Assembly (NCBI RefSeq): GCF_954871325.1
Contig: NC_088775.1
Coordinates: 45,733,561-45,797,560, forward strand
Origin: Gordionus sp. m RMFG-2023
Lineage: Eukaryota > Nematomorpha > Gordioida > Chordodea > Parachordodidae
Direction of reading: 5' to 3'
Length of the DNA: 64,000 bases
The notes below the pieces were generated by a model. That model worked only from the letters and a program-made list of their open reading frames with translations, searched no databases and was not told the origin of the DNA. This document shows positions 1-8,960 of the stretch, in pieces. Position numbers and translations under genes: made by a program. The number at the start of each line of letters is the position of its first letter. The first letter of the stretch is position 1.

Positions 1-860
1 CCCACCCCCTCCTCCTTTGAACCAAAATACTTTCCTCCCTAAAAAATATCCTTCCCTAAAAAAAAGCATCAACAAAATGATATAAAAAAGTAATCTATTC
101 ACAAAATTTAAAATGTAACTAAAAAATATAATTAGAAAAATTTGTATGTATTAATTAATATATAATAAAATTTAAAAAAATATTATTTTAAAAAATTTAG
201 TGTCCATCACAGATAAAATAATAATTAATATCCAATTACAAATAGTCACCTTAAGAATGTTTTCTCCATAATACAGATAATTTTTAAGTTTTTTCCCGGC
301 AGGATTTTTCCTTCCTTGAGATTATTTTCTCAGTTTCTTTCCCCGTCAGGTTATTTTTTCCGTAGTTCTTCGGTTGAGTTTATTAAAACATACACTAGTT
401 TCCACCATTATTTGGTTCTACTTTCTTGAATTTTTTATACCTTCTAAGCTAAGAATAGTAATAGAAGACAATTTTATACTTTATTTAATTAACATAAAAA
501 TATCTTGGTACTAGTCCAAACAGAGATCTGCAAAGCCCGGCCCGTTTAGTTCCATTATGATTTTTTGCATAAATTGCCTGGCCTACCCGATATTTTAATG
601 TATGTCCTGCCCGTCCAGGCCAGATAAAATTTTTTTACTGATTTCCCTCCCCGGCCCGTTTAAATTTTAGGAAAAGTCAGTTTTGGAGAGATCGTTTAAT
701 TTTTTTAGACGACTTTTTCGGCCAACACATTTTAATTCATCTATAACTTTTTCCTAATGTCAATAAAGCCTCTTACATCTCTTCTCTATGGTTATCTATT
801 ATTATAGCAACCGTTTTAAAAATCGATTGTGTTTTGATATCTGTATTGCAGTTTTGGTAA
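1..860. other. AT-rich intergenic DNA, no gene seen
   Basis: Neither strand has a convincing open frame. Long A/T runs alternate with a few C-rich patches. The only internal structure I can support is the short GC-rich direct repeat listed separately at 536-662. No gene is supported here. Confidence 0.6.
536..662. repeat. GC-rich direct repeat pair in AT-rich DNA
   Basis: The 13-mer CCCGGCCCGTTTA occurs at 536-548 and again at 650-662. Between them lie further related C/G-rich bits (TGCCTGGCC, CTGCCCGTCC). The patch stands out sharply from its surroundings in base composition. It may be a remnant of a dispersed repeat such as a SINE-like element. I do not recognise the family. Confidence 0.45.
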
Positions 861-867
861 ACTTTAC

Positions 868-1490
868 TCTTGAGAGTAGCGAGCTACCGCTAACGCTATT
901 TGACAAATAAAATGCTATTTTTTACACTACTTTTTAAAAATAACTAATATTTGTTTAGATCCTTATATAATAGAAAAGATGCTAGGAAACAAAGAGAGTG
1001 GATGTCAGAGAAAAAATTTACTGATATACCCCCTTTAGCACACTGCACACATATTATCGAAATATCTTTCAATTTCTGAAATTTTAGTTATGGACATTCT
1101 AAATTAAAAACAGTAGAAAATAATTTTATTAAAATTATGAATAATATTGAATAATATCTATACATATTTTTTTTAGTTGGCTACTTGATTTATTAAACAA
1201 TATTGTCAGCTATTTTATGCATCTAATATTAAATCAATTTTTATTTGTTAAGTTGAAAATATTTTTCAACTTGGGGAAAAATAATTCCATTTTATCATTT
1301 TTTAGTGAAATTTATCACCTATCTTAAAATTATCTTCCATGTCTATCTTATTGACGGCATATATACTTTAAATAAATAAGACTTATAAAGCATTTTTTGA
1401 AATATAAATTTAATTAATATTACCTCAAAAAAAGAGTTCGCTATCGCTACCGTTCAAAGTAGCGCGCTATAACTATGCTACTTTAACAAT
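868..1490. repeat. Possible old repeat with AGCG/CGCTA-rich ends
   Basis: Two patches rich in AGCG and CGCTA words lie ~560 bp apart: around 875-900 (GTAGCGAGCTACCGCTAACG) and around 1437-1470 (TCGCTATCGCTACCG, then AGTAGCGCGCTATA). The DNA between is plain AT-rich sequence with no reading frame. They could be the worn ends of a small non-autonomous DNA transposon, but alignment between them is weak and I see no clean target-site duplication. Confidence 0.22.
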
Positions 1491-1573
1491 TCTTCTGTGG
1501 TTAGTAATTCACCGAGCGTCTACATGAGCGGAATATAAATAAAAAGTTTCCCGGTAGGTCTATATGTCAGGTC

Positions 1574-1724
1574 CGTGAAGTTGGCCCATAATTTTTGATT
1601 TTAAATGGTTTATCAGTTGGTATGATTGTACCAGATTTGTAACGATTTGTACCGTTTTCAGTTCGATTTGTACCATCACCGTTTTTGAGATATTCAAAGA
1701 ACAAAATGGGGGGCCAACTTCACG
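1574..1724. repeat. Short foldback with 13 bp inverted ends
   Basis: CGTGAAGTTGGCC at 1574-1586 is matched exactly, inverted, by GGCCAACTTCACG at 1712-1724. The interior (about 1610-1690) carries the ATTTGTACC-type words of the neighbouring ~295 bp element. The right arm is followed by a run of 14 C at 1729-1742. This looks like a rearranged or hairpin copy of the same element. The minus-strand open frame crossing it is glycine-rich purely because of the C run and is not a gene. Confidence 0.55.
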
Positions 1725-1789
1725 ACAGCCCCCCCCCCCCCCAACTTTTGAATTTAAAAATAAAAATTGCATAGGTCAATAAAGAATGA

Positions 1790-2333
1790 TTTGTACCGAT
1801 CTGTACCGTTTTCAGTTCGATTTGTACCATCACCGTTTTCCAGCTATTGACCGTTAAAAATATGGCGCCAAAAATTAAAAACACTCGAATTTTTTTTTAT
1901 TTTAATTTTTTAACATACACGATAGAGAATTTTTTTCTCTTCCTAATGATGCCTCAAATTAAGCTTTATCTTCATTATTTATTTCGGAAATCAAATTTTA
2001 AACCTTATATTATAGCGTGAAGTTAGCCCCCCCCCCGATATTCAAAATTTGAGATTTTTCAAATTTTTAAAACGGGATTGATTTGTACCCGATTTATACC
2101 GTTTCAAACTCGATTTGTACTAACCGTTTTCCAGCTATTGACCGTTAAAGATATGGCGCTAAAAATAAAAAACATTCAAAATTTATTTATTTTTTAAATT
2201 TTTTAACGTACAACGGTAGAGAATCTTTTTTTCTTCCTAATGATGCCTCAAATTATGCTTTATCTTTACAATTTATTTCGTAAATCAAATTTTAAACCTT
2301 ATATTATAGCGTGAAATTAGCCCCCCCCCCCAC
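1790..2333 (+). repeat. ~295 bp dispersed element, two direct copies
   Basis: Two consecutive copies run from an ATTTGTACC-rich segment, through CAGCTATTGACCGTTAAA, TATGGCGCC/TATGGCGCT and CTAATGATGCCTCAAATTA, to a terminal TATAGCGTGAAGTTAGC (or GTGAAATTAGC) followed by a C run. The terminal GCGTGA word occurs at 2015 and 2309, giving a period of 294 bp. The left copy begins with CTGTACC-type words near 1790. The same unit is present in reverse complement at 6693-7200. It has no coding capacity. The family is not recognised; a non-autonomous mobile element or minisatellite-like repeat are both possible. Confidence 0.7.
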
Positions 2334-2462
2334 CCGATATTCAAAATAGTTTGCTTATTTATAAATATTTTTCAAAAATGGGCACATCATATAGAATATT
2401 ACTTTATTATATATATAAATAAATATATTTACAAAAATAAACACAATAATATATGATTTCGT

Positions 2463-2727
2463 TTTATTAAAGAAAGATAATGATGGTTAATTGGAAGGTG
2501 TTTCTATTGAATTTGTAGGTTATAATTCAACAGTAGTGTTTTGATTCTTTGATTACTCCATCAAAGTCTCACATTTGAAAAATTATTTACTTCTGCTATG
2601 ATTGTAGATACAATCTAAAATAATATTAAATTTATAGATAAAAAAAATATATTTTACTGTTCAGATGGCACCCATTCCAAAAGAGCCAAAAGTTTATCAT
2701 CCAAGAGCGCATTTATTTTTTAACTAG
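2463..2727 (+). pseudogene. Diverged copy of the plus-strand exon remnants at 4341-5366
   Basis: Three coding-like bits occur in the same order as in the ~490 bp units downstream. First is a segment around 2480-2510 (TTAATTGGAAGG, then GAATTTGTAG) matching AATTTGGAAGG and GATTTGTAG at 4400-4432. Second is a segment around 2530-2580 that reads like the EVSVWHETIDK block but with TGA where that block has TGG. Third is a 20-codon frame at 2665-2727 (starts MAPIPKEPK), preceded by an acceptor-like TTTTACTGTTCAG and matching the GGTTCAGATTCCAAAA position of the units. Similarity is patchy, so homology is an inference. The protein is not recognised. Confidence 0.3.
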
Positions 2728-2796
2728 AAACCTTTGGTGTAATTTCTTTTATCATTGTTCATAAATATTTACTAATTTTTTGGTAACCTTATCCTA

Positions 2797-2946
2797 TATT
2801 CTAAAATGATATAATATCAATTAATATATTATAAAATGATATAATATAAATTACTATATTCTAAAATTATATAAATATAAATTAATATATTCTAAAATTA
2901 TATAAATTAATATATTCCTAAATGATATAATATCAATTAATATATG
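2797..2946. repeat. ~30 bp AT minisatellite, about five copies
   Basis: Variants of CTAAAATGATATAATAT start at 2801, 2831, 2861, 2892 and about 2917, giving steps of 30, 30, 31 and ~26 bp. Base content is almost only A and T. It is a simple tandem array of no visible function. Confidence 0.7.
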
Positions 2947-3258
2947 AGATAAATTATACATACAATTTGGTATACATTTTCAATTTTAGCACAAAATTAT
3001 AAAATAAATCAAACCAGTTAGCTTTTTTTAACGCTTACAGTAAAAAAATCTAATTTGCACAATACCATCTAAAATGCATTATAGGCTCTTCAACCGGAGC
3101 TTAATAACATATTTATGTATTTTATTATCCAAATTTTATATATAACAAATCATTTATTGTTATGATAATTATACAAATCCAAATTATTATGCAATTTTTA
3201 TAGTTAGAAAATAAATTAATAATTATAAAATCTATCAAATTATAAAAAATAATAAAAA

Positions 3259-4298
3259 TTAAAATTGAGAATAGATTTCAATATAATAATGATAGGATAT
3301 CAAATAGTGTATATATATATGCGGTCGAATTTTTTTAGGTATATTAAAAAAAATTTTAACTTTTAAATTATTAAAAACCTCTTATACATTATTGCGACAT
3401 AGGCAATAAGCGATACAATGACCTAAAATATTTGCATCGTTTTGCTCATTGCCTTCATAAGCTATTACACCTCTAAGGGTGTAAATAATTTGATCAATTT
3501 TGATATAATTTGGTATTGTTTTTATTTCAATTAAAGGGTATTGCCCCGTTTTTAATGTGATTTCTAATAATATATTATAACGATTTAAAAGTAACGTAGA
3601 AGATAATATATAGTTACAAGAAATATTTGAAATTTTTTTTACATTACATAGCCCTCTATCTATAGGGCTAAATAATCATTAATAATTGATTCTAAATTAG
3701 ATATATTATTTATATGTTCAATTGAAAATGATAAAATGCCATTTTTGTAAATTATATTAAAACATGACTCTTTAGAACACACGACACTTTCTTCCGTCGT
3801 GTGTTCAAACATACCTATTGCTATTATTTTGTTAATAAGTGCATATATATTAGATTCAGCAGCAATATGGTAAACATTATTTGGTAAAATATTTGCCTTA
3901 AATAATTTGTTTAAAATGTGAATGCGTTGTTTATATGCATTTAAAATATGTTTATGAATTAAACTTTCCTCTATATTTGTTAAAGAAGGGGATGTTAGAG
4001 TCATATAGTTTTTGTAAGCCGGGCTATCTATATTGGCTGATGTTATTAGTTGAATAAAGGCGTCTATAGCACATATATTCGTCGTCGTGTATTTTTTTCC
4101 TTCATAACTTACCGATCCACATAAATTCCCATTTTTTAGAAGGCGAATTGGATAGTGGTCTTCTTTTGCATCACCGCTAATATAATGCCATTCGATATTG
4201 GGATCCATATAGCTCCTACCCCGCTATTTATTAATAAGACCTCGCCAATTTTCTATAGCATTCCTCTCTATTAAAGTATCAATGCTAGGTATTGCGTT
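3259..4298 (-). pseudogene. Second coding block with Cys and His boxes
   Basis: Reading starts with NAIPSIDTLIERNAIENWRG, meets TAG at 4224-4226, and continues in the same frame into the 182-codon open stretch at 4208-3660. Residues 41-55 of that stretch, TTTNICAIDAFIQLI, resemble the catalytic Cys box of C19 peptidases; Cys is residue 46. At its TAG (3662-3660) the coding-like sequence continues in another frame with no stop for 92 codons: CNVKKISNISCNYILSSTLL, then LRGVIAYEG and GHCIAYC. The shift equals a one-base deletion. A TAA at 3384-3382 follows NNV, where the family would be expected to have Trp. Coding-like sequence then resumes (EVFNNLK, KKIRPHIYIHYL) up to TAA at 3261-3259. Confidence 0.55.
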
Positions 4299-4340
4299 CT
4301 GATTTTTAGAAAATATAAAATGATATATTTAATATTAATA

Positions 4341-5366
4341 TTCTACCTTTGGGATTGTTTGAGGATTTTTATAGGATGAGGTCAATGATGTAAATGAGGC
4401 AATTTGGAAGGGGCTTGATATTTGATTTGTAGATAATTTCTAAATATTTAAATATTATAACTTAATAATATTTACTATAATACTGAGTTAGAAGTTTCTG
4501 TTTGGCATGAAACTATTGATAAATCATCACGATCGTTATCAAAATAATGCTTAAATATTTTTTAAATTTAAAAAATAAAATAACTATTAAACTTACATCT
4601 ACCTTTGTAGATTTTTTGTTTATAAATGGTTCAGATTCCAAAATATTATCAATCAGTAGAGAGAATTTCAAATTGGCATTTAAGTTATTTATAAAATGAA
4701 TAGTTTGTAAAAATGATAATGGTACCGTTATTAAAAGTATTTGAAACTACATGCCTTTTAGAAAATTCGGAAGGAGTTGTCGATAATTTCTATAAAAAAC
4801 AATATCATAATTCTAATCTATATAATAAATATTTTCTACCTTTGGGATTGTTTGAGGATTTTTATAGGATGAGGTCAATGATGTAAATGAGGCAATTTAG
4901 AAGGGGCTTGATATTTGATTGGTAGATAATTTCTAAATATTTAAATATTATAACTTAATAAGATTAATATATTACCGAGTTAGAAGTTTCTGTTTGGCAT
5001 GAAACTATTGATAAATCATCACGATCGTTATCAAAATAATGCTTAATTATTTTTTTAAATTTTTTAAAAAATAAAATAACTATAAACTTACATCTGTAGA
5101 TTTTTTGTTTATAAATGGTTCAGATTCCAAAATATTATCAGTCGGTAGAGAGAATTTCAAATTGGCATCTAAGTCATTAATATAATGATTAGATTTGTAA
5201 AAATTATAATGACCGTATTAAAAGGATTTGAAACTACATGCCTTTTAGAAAATTCGGAAGGAGTTGTCGATAATTTCTATAAAAAACAATATTATAATTC
5301 TAATCTATATAATAAATATTTTATACCTCTGGGACTATTTATGGATAGAGGTCATAGATGCAATAA
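4341..5366. repeat. ~490 bp tandem duplication, two copies plus a partial third
   Basis: TTCTACCTTTGGGATTG starts at 4341 and again at 4834 (493 bp apart). A third start, TTATACCTCTGGGACT, is at 5321 (487 bp further). The copies are mostly identical, including ~65 bp around GAAGTTTCTGTTTGGCATG (4491 and ~4982) that matches without a change. Small indels separate them elsewhere. The duplication lies within the inferred intron of the minus-strand pseudogene and carries plus-strand coding-like remnants. Confidence 0.8.
4719..4886 (+). pseudogene. Short plus-strand coding remnant, copy A
   Basis: An open frame of 55 codons from ATG 4719 to TAA 4884-4886 contains LLENSEGVVDNFYKKQYHNS and LYNKYFLPLGLFEDF. 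In another frame the DNA just after it reads DEVNDVNEAIWKGLDI and then stops, suggesting a frameshift in a once longer reading frame. Upstream in the same unit, 4491-4547 gives EVSVWHETIDKSSRSLSK in an open frame. Composition and conservation between the two copies suggest old exons, but I do not recognise the protein and no complete gene is present. Confidence 0.35.
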
Positions 5367-5370
5367 CTGA
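5209..5370 (+). pseudogene. Short plus-strand coding remnant, copy B
   Basis: This is the second copy of the remnant at 4719-4886. From ATG 5209 it reads MTVLKGFETTCLLENSEG and LYNKYFIPLGLFMDRGHR. An upstream in-frame ATG at 5185 adds eight residues not supported by copy A. Compared with copy A there is an indel near the start, and the 3' end leaves the shared sequence after LGLF, where the tandem unit ends. It is probably not expressed and the product is unknown. Confidence 0.3.
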
Positions 5371-5482
5371 TGAAGGAAAAACTTTGCAATCCTACATTTT
5401 AATTTTTTAAAGCAAATATTTTTAAAATTTTTAATAAAGCATCATATAATAAAAATGTTTTTTTATAAAAAAAGATACTTAC

Positions 5483-6089
5483 AACGTCAAGAGATGGCCT
5501 TTATAAACGCATTTCACTATAACTCTCTGTTCCAACTCCGGACGTACAAGAATAATTGCTTTTAAATTAGATTTACAATTGGAACATGTTCCTTTCATCA
5601 CGACATAATATGGGCCAATATCAGACACCTTTGCCCTAATAAACTGTATCGAACATGGTAATCTTGTAACATCCCAAAAATGAGATTGTATAATCAACCC
5701 ATATTCCGGGCTGCAAAACAGAGTATGGGCTTCCTTTTTTTGTGGTATTATTGTTATAGATTCTTTTAATAGGGTTAATTTTATTCCATTCATCGGAAGA
5801 TAGGGTCATAATGAATTTTTTAGTATATGATTCTGTACTATTGCTTGGTATAATATTGTCTATTCATGGAGATATTTTGAATACTTTTCACAATATGATG
5901 GGTCAACTTGTGTTCTGATATTATATCTATCAGTTTTAATAAGCATATAAAGATATTTAGGAGTCTTGGAATATGATAAACCTGCACTTAATTGACACCA
6001 TAATCGGATGGTGGGTGCGGTTCTCCATTTTCTTGATATAAATCGTTAACGTATTGTTTCAGAATAAGTAATTCCGAGTTGATATTTTT
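5483..6089 (-). pseudogene. First coding block of the USP-like pseudogene
   Basis: One reading frame (codon starts 6089, 6086 and so on) gives SELLILKQYVNDLYQ. After a one-base shift, the frame of the later ATG (5793) gives RKWRTAPTIRLWCQLSAGL and stays coding-like through TAG 5860-5862 and TGA 5806-5808. The stretch from 5793 downwards is open for 103 codons and contains the CSNCKSNLKAIILVRPE segment (a possible half zinc ribbon) and VKCVYKGHLL. It ends exactly at a strong splice donor, GTAAGT, on the minus strand (5482-5477). The stop that closes the open frame (5481-5479) lies inside that donor, which argues that the frame was spliced and not terminated there. Similar-looking coding sequence on both sides of the two stops argues against 5793 being the true original start. 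Confidence 0.55.
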
Positions 6090-6099
6090 TTAATAGGTG

Positions 6100-6690
6100 C
6101 TATGTCTTAAAAAAATTATATATTTTTTAAAAATTTTTTAAAGGTTATCGGTCTTTAAATTATAATTTCAGTAATATATCATAATAATTTTAAAGGAAAT
6201 TTAGGTCTATATTAATTGGGCCCAGGTAATAAGGAATTAATAAAAATAAGAACAATTACAAGGAAAGGAATCATTGTAATATTTTTATAAATAAATTTTA
6301 ATTGATAGCCACTATAAAAGACCAAATCCGGTATTTAAAATTATTTAATGAACATAATTTTTAATAAATTTGATATTATAATAAAACTTTGCAAAATTAT
6401 AGGTTTTTTAACTTTGCTATAAAATTTAATTTACATAATAATGATTATATATTTTAATTAAAATATATCATGTAAAAATCTTTTGAAAATTTTATCAAAA
6501 TTATATTTTTTGTAAAAGTGAAAACTTTGTCCTACATGCCCCAAATAGCGGGGTGAAACGATATACTTGAGATTTCCTAAATCATTGGTTTAGGCCAAAA
6601 TAAATTGGATAGCATATTTATTTATTAATAAAGATACGTATATAATAATTTAAATGTTCAAAATATCTTACTTGTAAATTGAAGCTAGGA
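6100..6690. other. AT-rich spacer, no gene seen
   Basis: Frequent stops in all frames and long A/T runs. No repeat or RNA gene is recognised between the pseudogene and the inverted element copies. Confidence 0.5.
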
Positions 6691-6692
6691 GG

Positions 6693-7200
6693 GCTAACTT
6701 CACGCTATAATATAAGGTTTAAAATTTGATTTCCGAAATAAATAATGAAGATAAAGCTTAATTTGAGGCATCATTAAGAAGAGAAAAAAATTCTCTACCG
6801 TTGTGCGTTAAAAAAAAAAATTTTGAGTGTTTTTTATTTTTGGCGCCATATATTTAACGGTCAATAGCTGGAAAACGGTAATAGTACAAATCGAGTTTGA
6901 AACGGTACAAATCGGTACAAATCGGGTACAAATCAATCCCGTTTTAAAAATTTGAAAAATCTCTAATTTTGAATATCGGGGGAGGGGGGGGCTAACTTCA
7001 CGCTATAATATAAGGTTTAAAATTTGATTTCCGAAATAAATAATGAAGATAAAGCTTAATTTGAGGCATCATTAGGAAGAGAAAAAAATTCTCTACCGTT
7101 GTATAAAAAAATTTTTTTAAAAAATTTTGAGTGTTTTTTATTTTTGGCGCCATATCTTTAACGGTCAATAGCTGGAAAACGGTAATAGTACAAATCGAGT
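6693..7200 (-). repeat. ~295 bp dispersed element, reverse-complement copies
   Basis: GCTAACTTCACGCTATAATA starts at 6693 and 6991 (298 bp apart). Each copy then runs through ATTTGAGGCATCATTA, GGCGCCATAT, AACGGTCAATAGCTGG and GGTACAAATCG-type words, as the reverse complement of the pair at 1790-2333. The second copy is cut short at about 7199, directly after CAAATCGAGT, and unique sequence follows. A minus-strand open frame over 6998-7249 is just the repeat read backwards, fused to flanking DNA. Confidence 0.7.
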
Positions 7201-7442
7201 AAACTAAAAAATTGCAGGAGTCTCCCGCTAATGGGGGGATACATGGCAACCCTGTCTTGGATGCTTCCTAATATTGTGAGCTTGAACCTGGCATAACATA
7301 TATCGAAAATGAATAAAAATCTCATTCCCCGTTGGCTTTCTACTAGTATTATTAAATTTTAGAAGGTTAATTATCAGTTTTAACAATTGGTCATAGTTAT
7401 TAAATGCAAATATTATTTAACAATGTATAATAAATAAAATTT

Positions 7443-7541
7443 GAACAAAAAAAGCAAATTAATGCCCAACAAGTTGCAGGAGGCTTAAACTCTAAGAAAC
7501 CAGATAAATATAAAAAAATGTTTTTAATTCTCATTTATTAA
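7443..7541 (+). other. Weak exon-like open frame
   Basis: A 32-codon open frame contains QINAQQVAGGLNSKKPDKYK, which has coding-like composition. No start codon, clear donor or recognised homologue is visible. It may be a fragment of a dead gene or chance. Confidence 0.18.
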
Positions 7542-7663
7542 AAAAAAAATAGAGTCTTTGAGATTATTACAAGGCAATTAAAATTTTATAAATTAATATT
7601 TTTTGATTAAATATTAGGGTGTTTTAAAAAAAACTTGGGTTCAAATTACTTTTTAATTTACAG

Positions 7664-7789
7664 ATGGTAAAACTAAAAATAAATTTTATGTCAAAATTCA
7701 TCAAAAAATTGTACCATATAAAACTAGTGAATGTATTTTTAGGAACATTTTTTATTTGTATTTTTCATATTAAATATGGTTACAATTAA
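7664..7789 (+). other. Weak exon-like frame after a good acceptor
   Basis: TTACTTTTTAATTTACAG ends at 7663 and is a textbook-looking splice acceptor. The ATG directly after it opens a 41-codon frame (MVKLKINFMSKF...) with a hydrophobic stretch. A second frame starting one base earlier also stays open (DGKTKNKFYVKIHQK). Two open frames in AT-rich DNA are weak evidence, and the product is not recognised. Confidence 0.18.
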
Positions 7790-8100
7790 TGGGCATAATC
7801 AAAAAGTATTTATTGCATTTATAAACCATATTCATATTTTTTAGTTTTTCAATTTGAGTTGTTTGCTATAGGGGATTGTGTTGTGCATATGTAACTCTTT
7901 CAATTTTATAAGCTTAGGTTAATAAATAGGATATCTTGAATGTCATTGTAACCTTTAAAAAAGGTGTATCTTTACTTTATATTAGTTATTTCCTAATCCT
8001 TCCAAGCTTCCTAAATTTATGTCATCTTAGTTTTATTTGAAATATCAGAATTACAAATCTGGACCATGCTTGATTTTAAAAATTGGGCTGAGCTATCATT

Positions 8101-8160
8101 TTTCATTTGCAGAATTCAGCTAAAATCATGATTTCATTTGAAGAATTTAGCTAAAATTAT
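8101..8160. repeat. Short direct duplication (~31 bp)
   Basis: TTTCATTTGCAGAATTCAGC and TTTCATTTGAAGAATTTAGC start about 31 bp apart and both continue TAAAAT. It is a small local tandem duplication. Confidence 0.55.
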
Positions 8161-8484
8161 TTTGAATGATATTGATATTTGAAAATATGGCTAAGTTTAT
8201 CTTATAATCCTCCTCATTGTTACTCCTTAAGATCAGTAAAAATACTTTTAGATTATTAATATAAAATATCACCTTAGTAGATTTTCACAAGTAAATAAAA
8301 ATATTAATTATAAAAAATTGAAGAATTAAACACATCTTTTAAATATAAGGGTATATCGGTTTTGAGCTTTAATAAACGAGGGTGTGATATTTAGATCTTT
8401 TACTTTTAAAAAATTTTGAGCAACGATCTTCAAAGATCTTTTTATAATGTTTTATTTTTTTGATATTATTTTTTGAATTAAATG

Positions 8485-8960
8485 GATTAGTAAGCATGTT
8501 AAATTAAAATAAAAATTTAATAAAGATGTACCGACAATTTTCATAATCGTTATTTTTTTAAACTTTTTTCGACATATATGGGTGAAAAAAAATTTATATT
8601 ATAATTTCAATGAAGATGTAATGTAAGTAACATAATAAAGTGGAAATTGTAATAATCGTTATTTTAACTTATTTGATTTATTATATCGTAAATTAAATAG
8701 GTTATAATTATTAATATTAAGATGTAAAAATAAAATTTCAATGAAGATGTACCATAGAAAAGTGACAATTGTTATAATCGTTATTTTTGAAAATTTTTTT
8801 AAAGCATAGATATTATATTGTTAACATGTTAAATTAAAATTTTAGTGAAGATGAACCACAAGAAAGTGACAATTATCATAATCGTTATTATTGAACTTTT
8901 TTAAATTTTTTTAAAGCAAATGGGTAAAAATAGATATTGTTAACATGTTAAAGTAAAATT
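8485..8960. repeat. Degenerate left edge of the satellite
   Basis: The first recognisable units keep AAGATGTACC and ATAATCGTTATT, but spacing is irregular: ATAATCGTT at 8543, 8652, 8774, 8878 and 8997 gives steps of 109, 122, 104 and 119 bp. Large parts of the consensus are missing or replaced. Regular units begin at about 8.9 kb. Divergent monomers at the border are the usual pattern where homogenisation fades. Confidence 0.8.

Larger units (their letters stand above)
4299..5482 (-). other. Inferred intron of the USP-like pseudogene
   Basis: It begins with GTAAGT (5482-5477) and ends at TTTTCTAAAAATCAG (acceptor AG at 4300-4299), a T-rich acceptor just before coding-like AACGCAATACC. Joining these two sites gives the wrong phase by one base, so either a further small indel lies at the junction or another acceptor was used. 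The AG at 4217-4216 restores phase but has a poor pyrimidine tract and would skip coding-like sequence at 4298-4227. Almost the whole intron is occupied by the ~490 bp tandem duplication at 4341-5366. Confidence 0.4.
3259..6089 (-). pseudogene. Decayed two-exon gene, peptidase C19 (USP)-like
   Basis: About 550 codons of coding-like sequence can be followed on the minus strand in two blocks (6089-5483 and 4298-3259) separated by one intron. Visible landmarks in order: an N-terminal block with SELLILKQYVNDLYQ and then TAPTIRLWCQLSAGLSYSK; a CSNC (CxxC) pair followed by a further Cys (VKCVYKGH); a Cys-box-like TTTNICAIDAFIQL; LRGVIAYEG followed by GHCIAYC, the place of the USP His box (normally GHY); and near the end KKIRPHIYIHYL. 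Known of the family: C19 peptidases use a Cys box (N-x-C) and a GHY-type His box to cleave ubiquitin conjugates. Inferred: this belongs to a USP-like family, but the divergence is high and the substrate unknown. Lesions: a frameshift near 6040-6000; TAG at 5860-5862; TGA at 5806-5808; TAG at 4224-4226; a frameshift at about 3663 next to TAG 3660-3662; TAA at 3382-3384 where a Trp is expected. The intact parts alone would give 104- and 182-residue frames, which should not be read as two genes. Confidence 0.6.
7201..8480. other. AT-rich spacer between element and satellite
   Basis: Mostly unique AT-rich DNA. Next to the truncated element is a GC-richer stretch (7214-7256) with GCAGGAGTCTCCCGC and ATGGCAACCCTG, which may be the end of some other element. 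No intact gene. The weak exon-like pieces and the short direct repeat are listed separately. Confidence 0.5.

Noticed and set aside
868-1490. Clean terminal inverted repeats of a DNA transposon
   Set aside because: The AGCG-rich patches align poorly as an inverted pair and look as much like direct as inverted repeats. Kept only as a low-confidence repeat.
1560-1772. 70-codon minus-strand frame with a Gly run
   Set aside because: The Gly run is the 14 C homopolymer, and the rest is the dispersed repeat read backwards.
5479-5793. 104-codon frame as a complete small gene
   Set aside because: Its stop codon lies within a strong splice donor, and coding-like sequence continues upstream of its ATG, so it is part of a larger decayed gene.
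6998-7249. 83-codon minus-strand frame
   Set aside because: It is the ~295 bp element in reverse plus flanking DNA. The other copies of the element do not keep it open.
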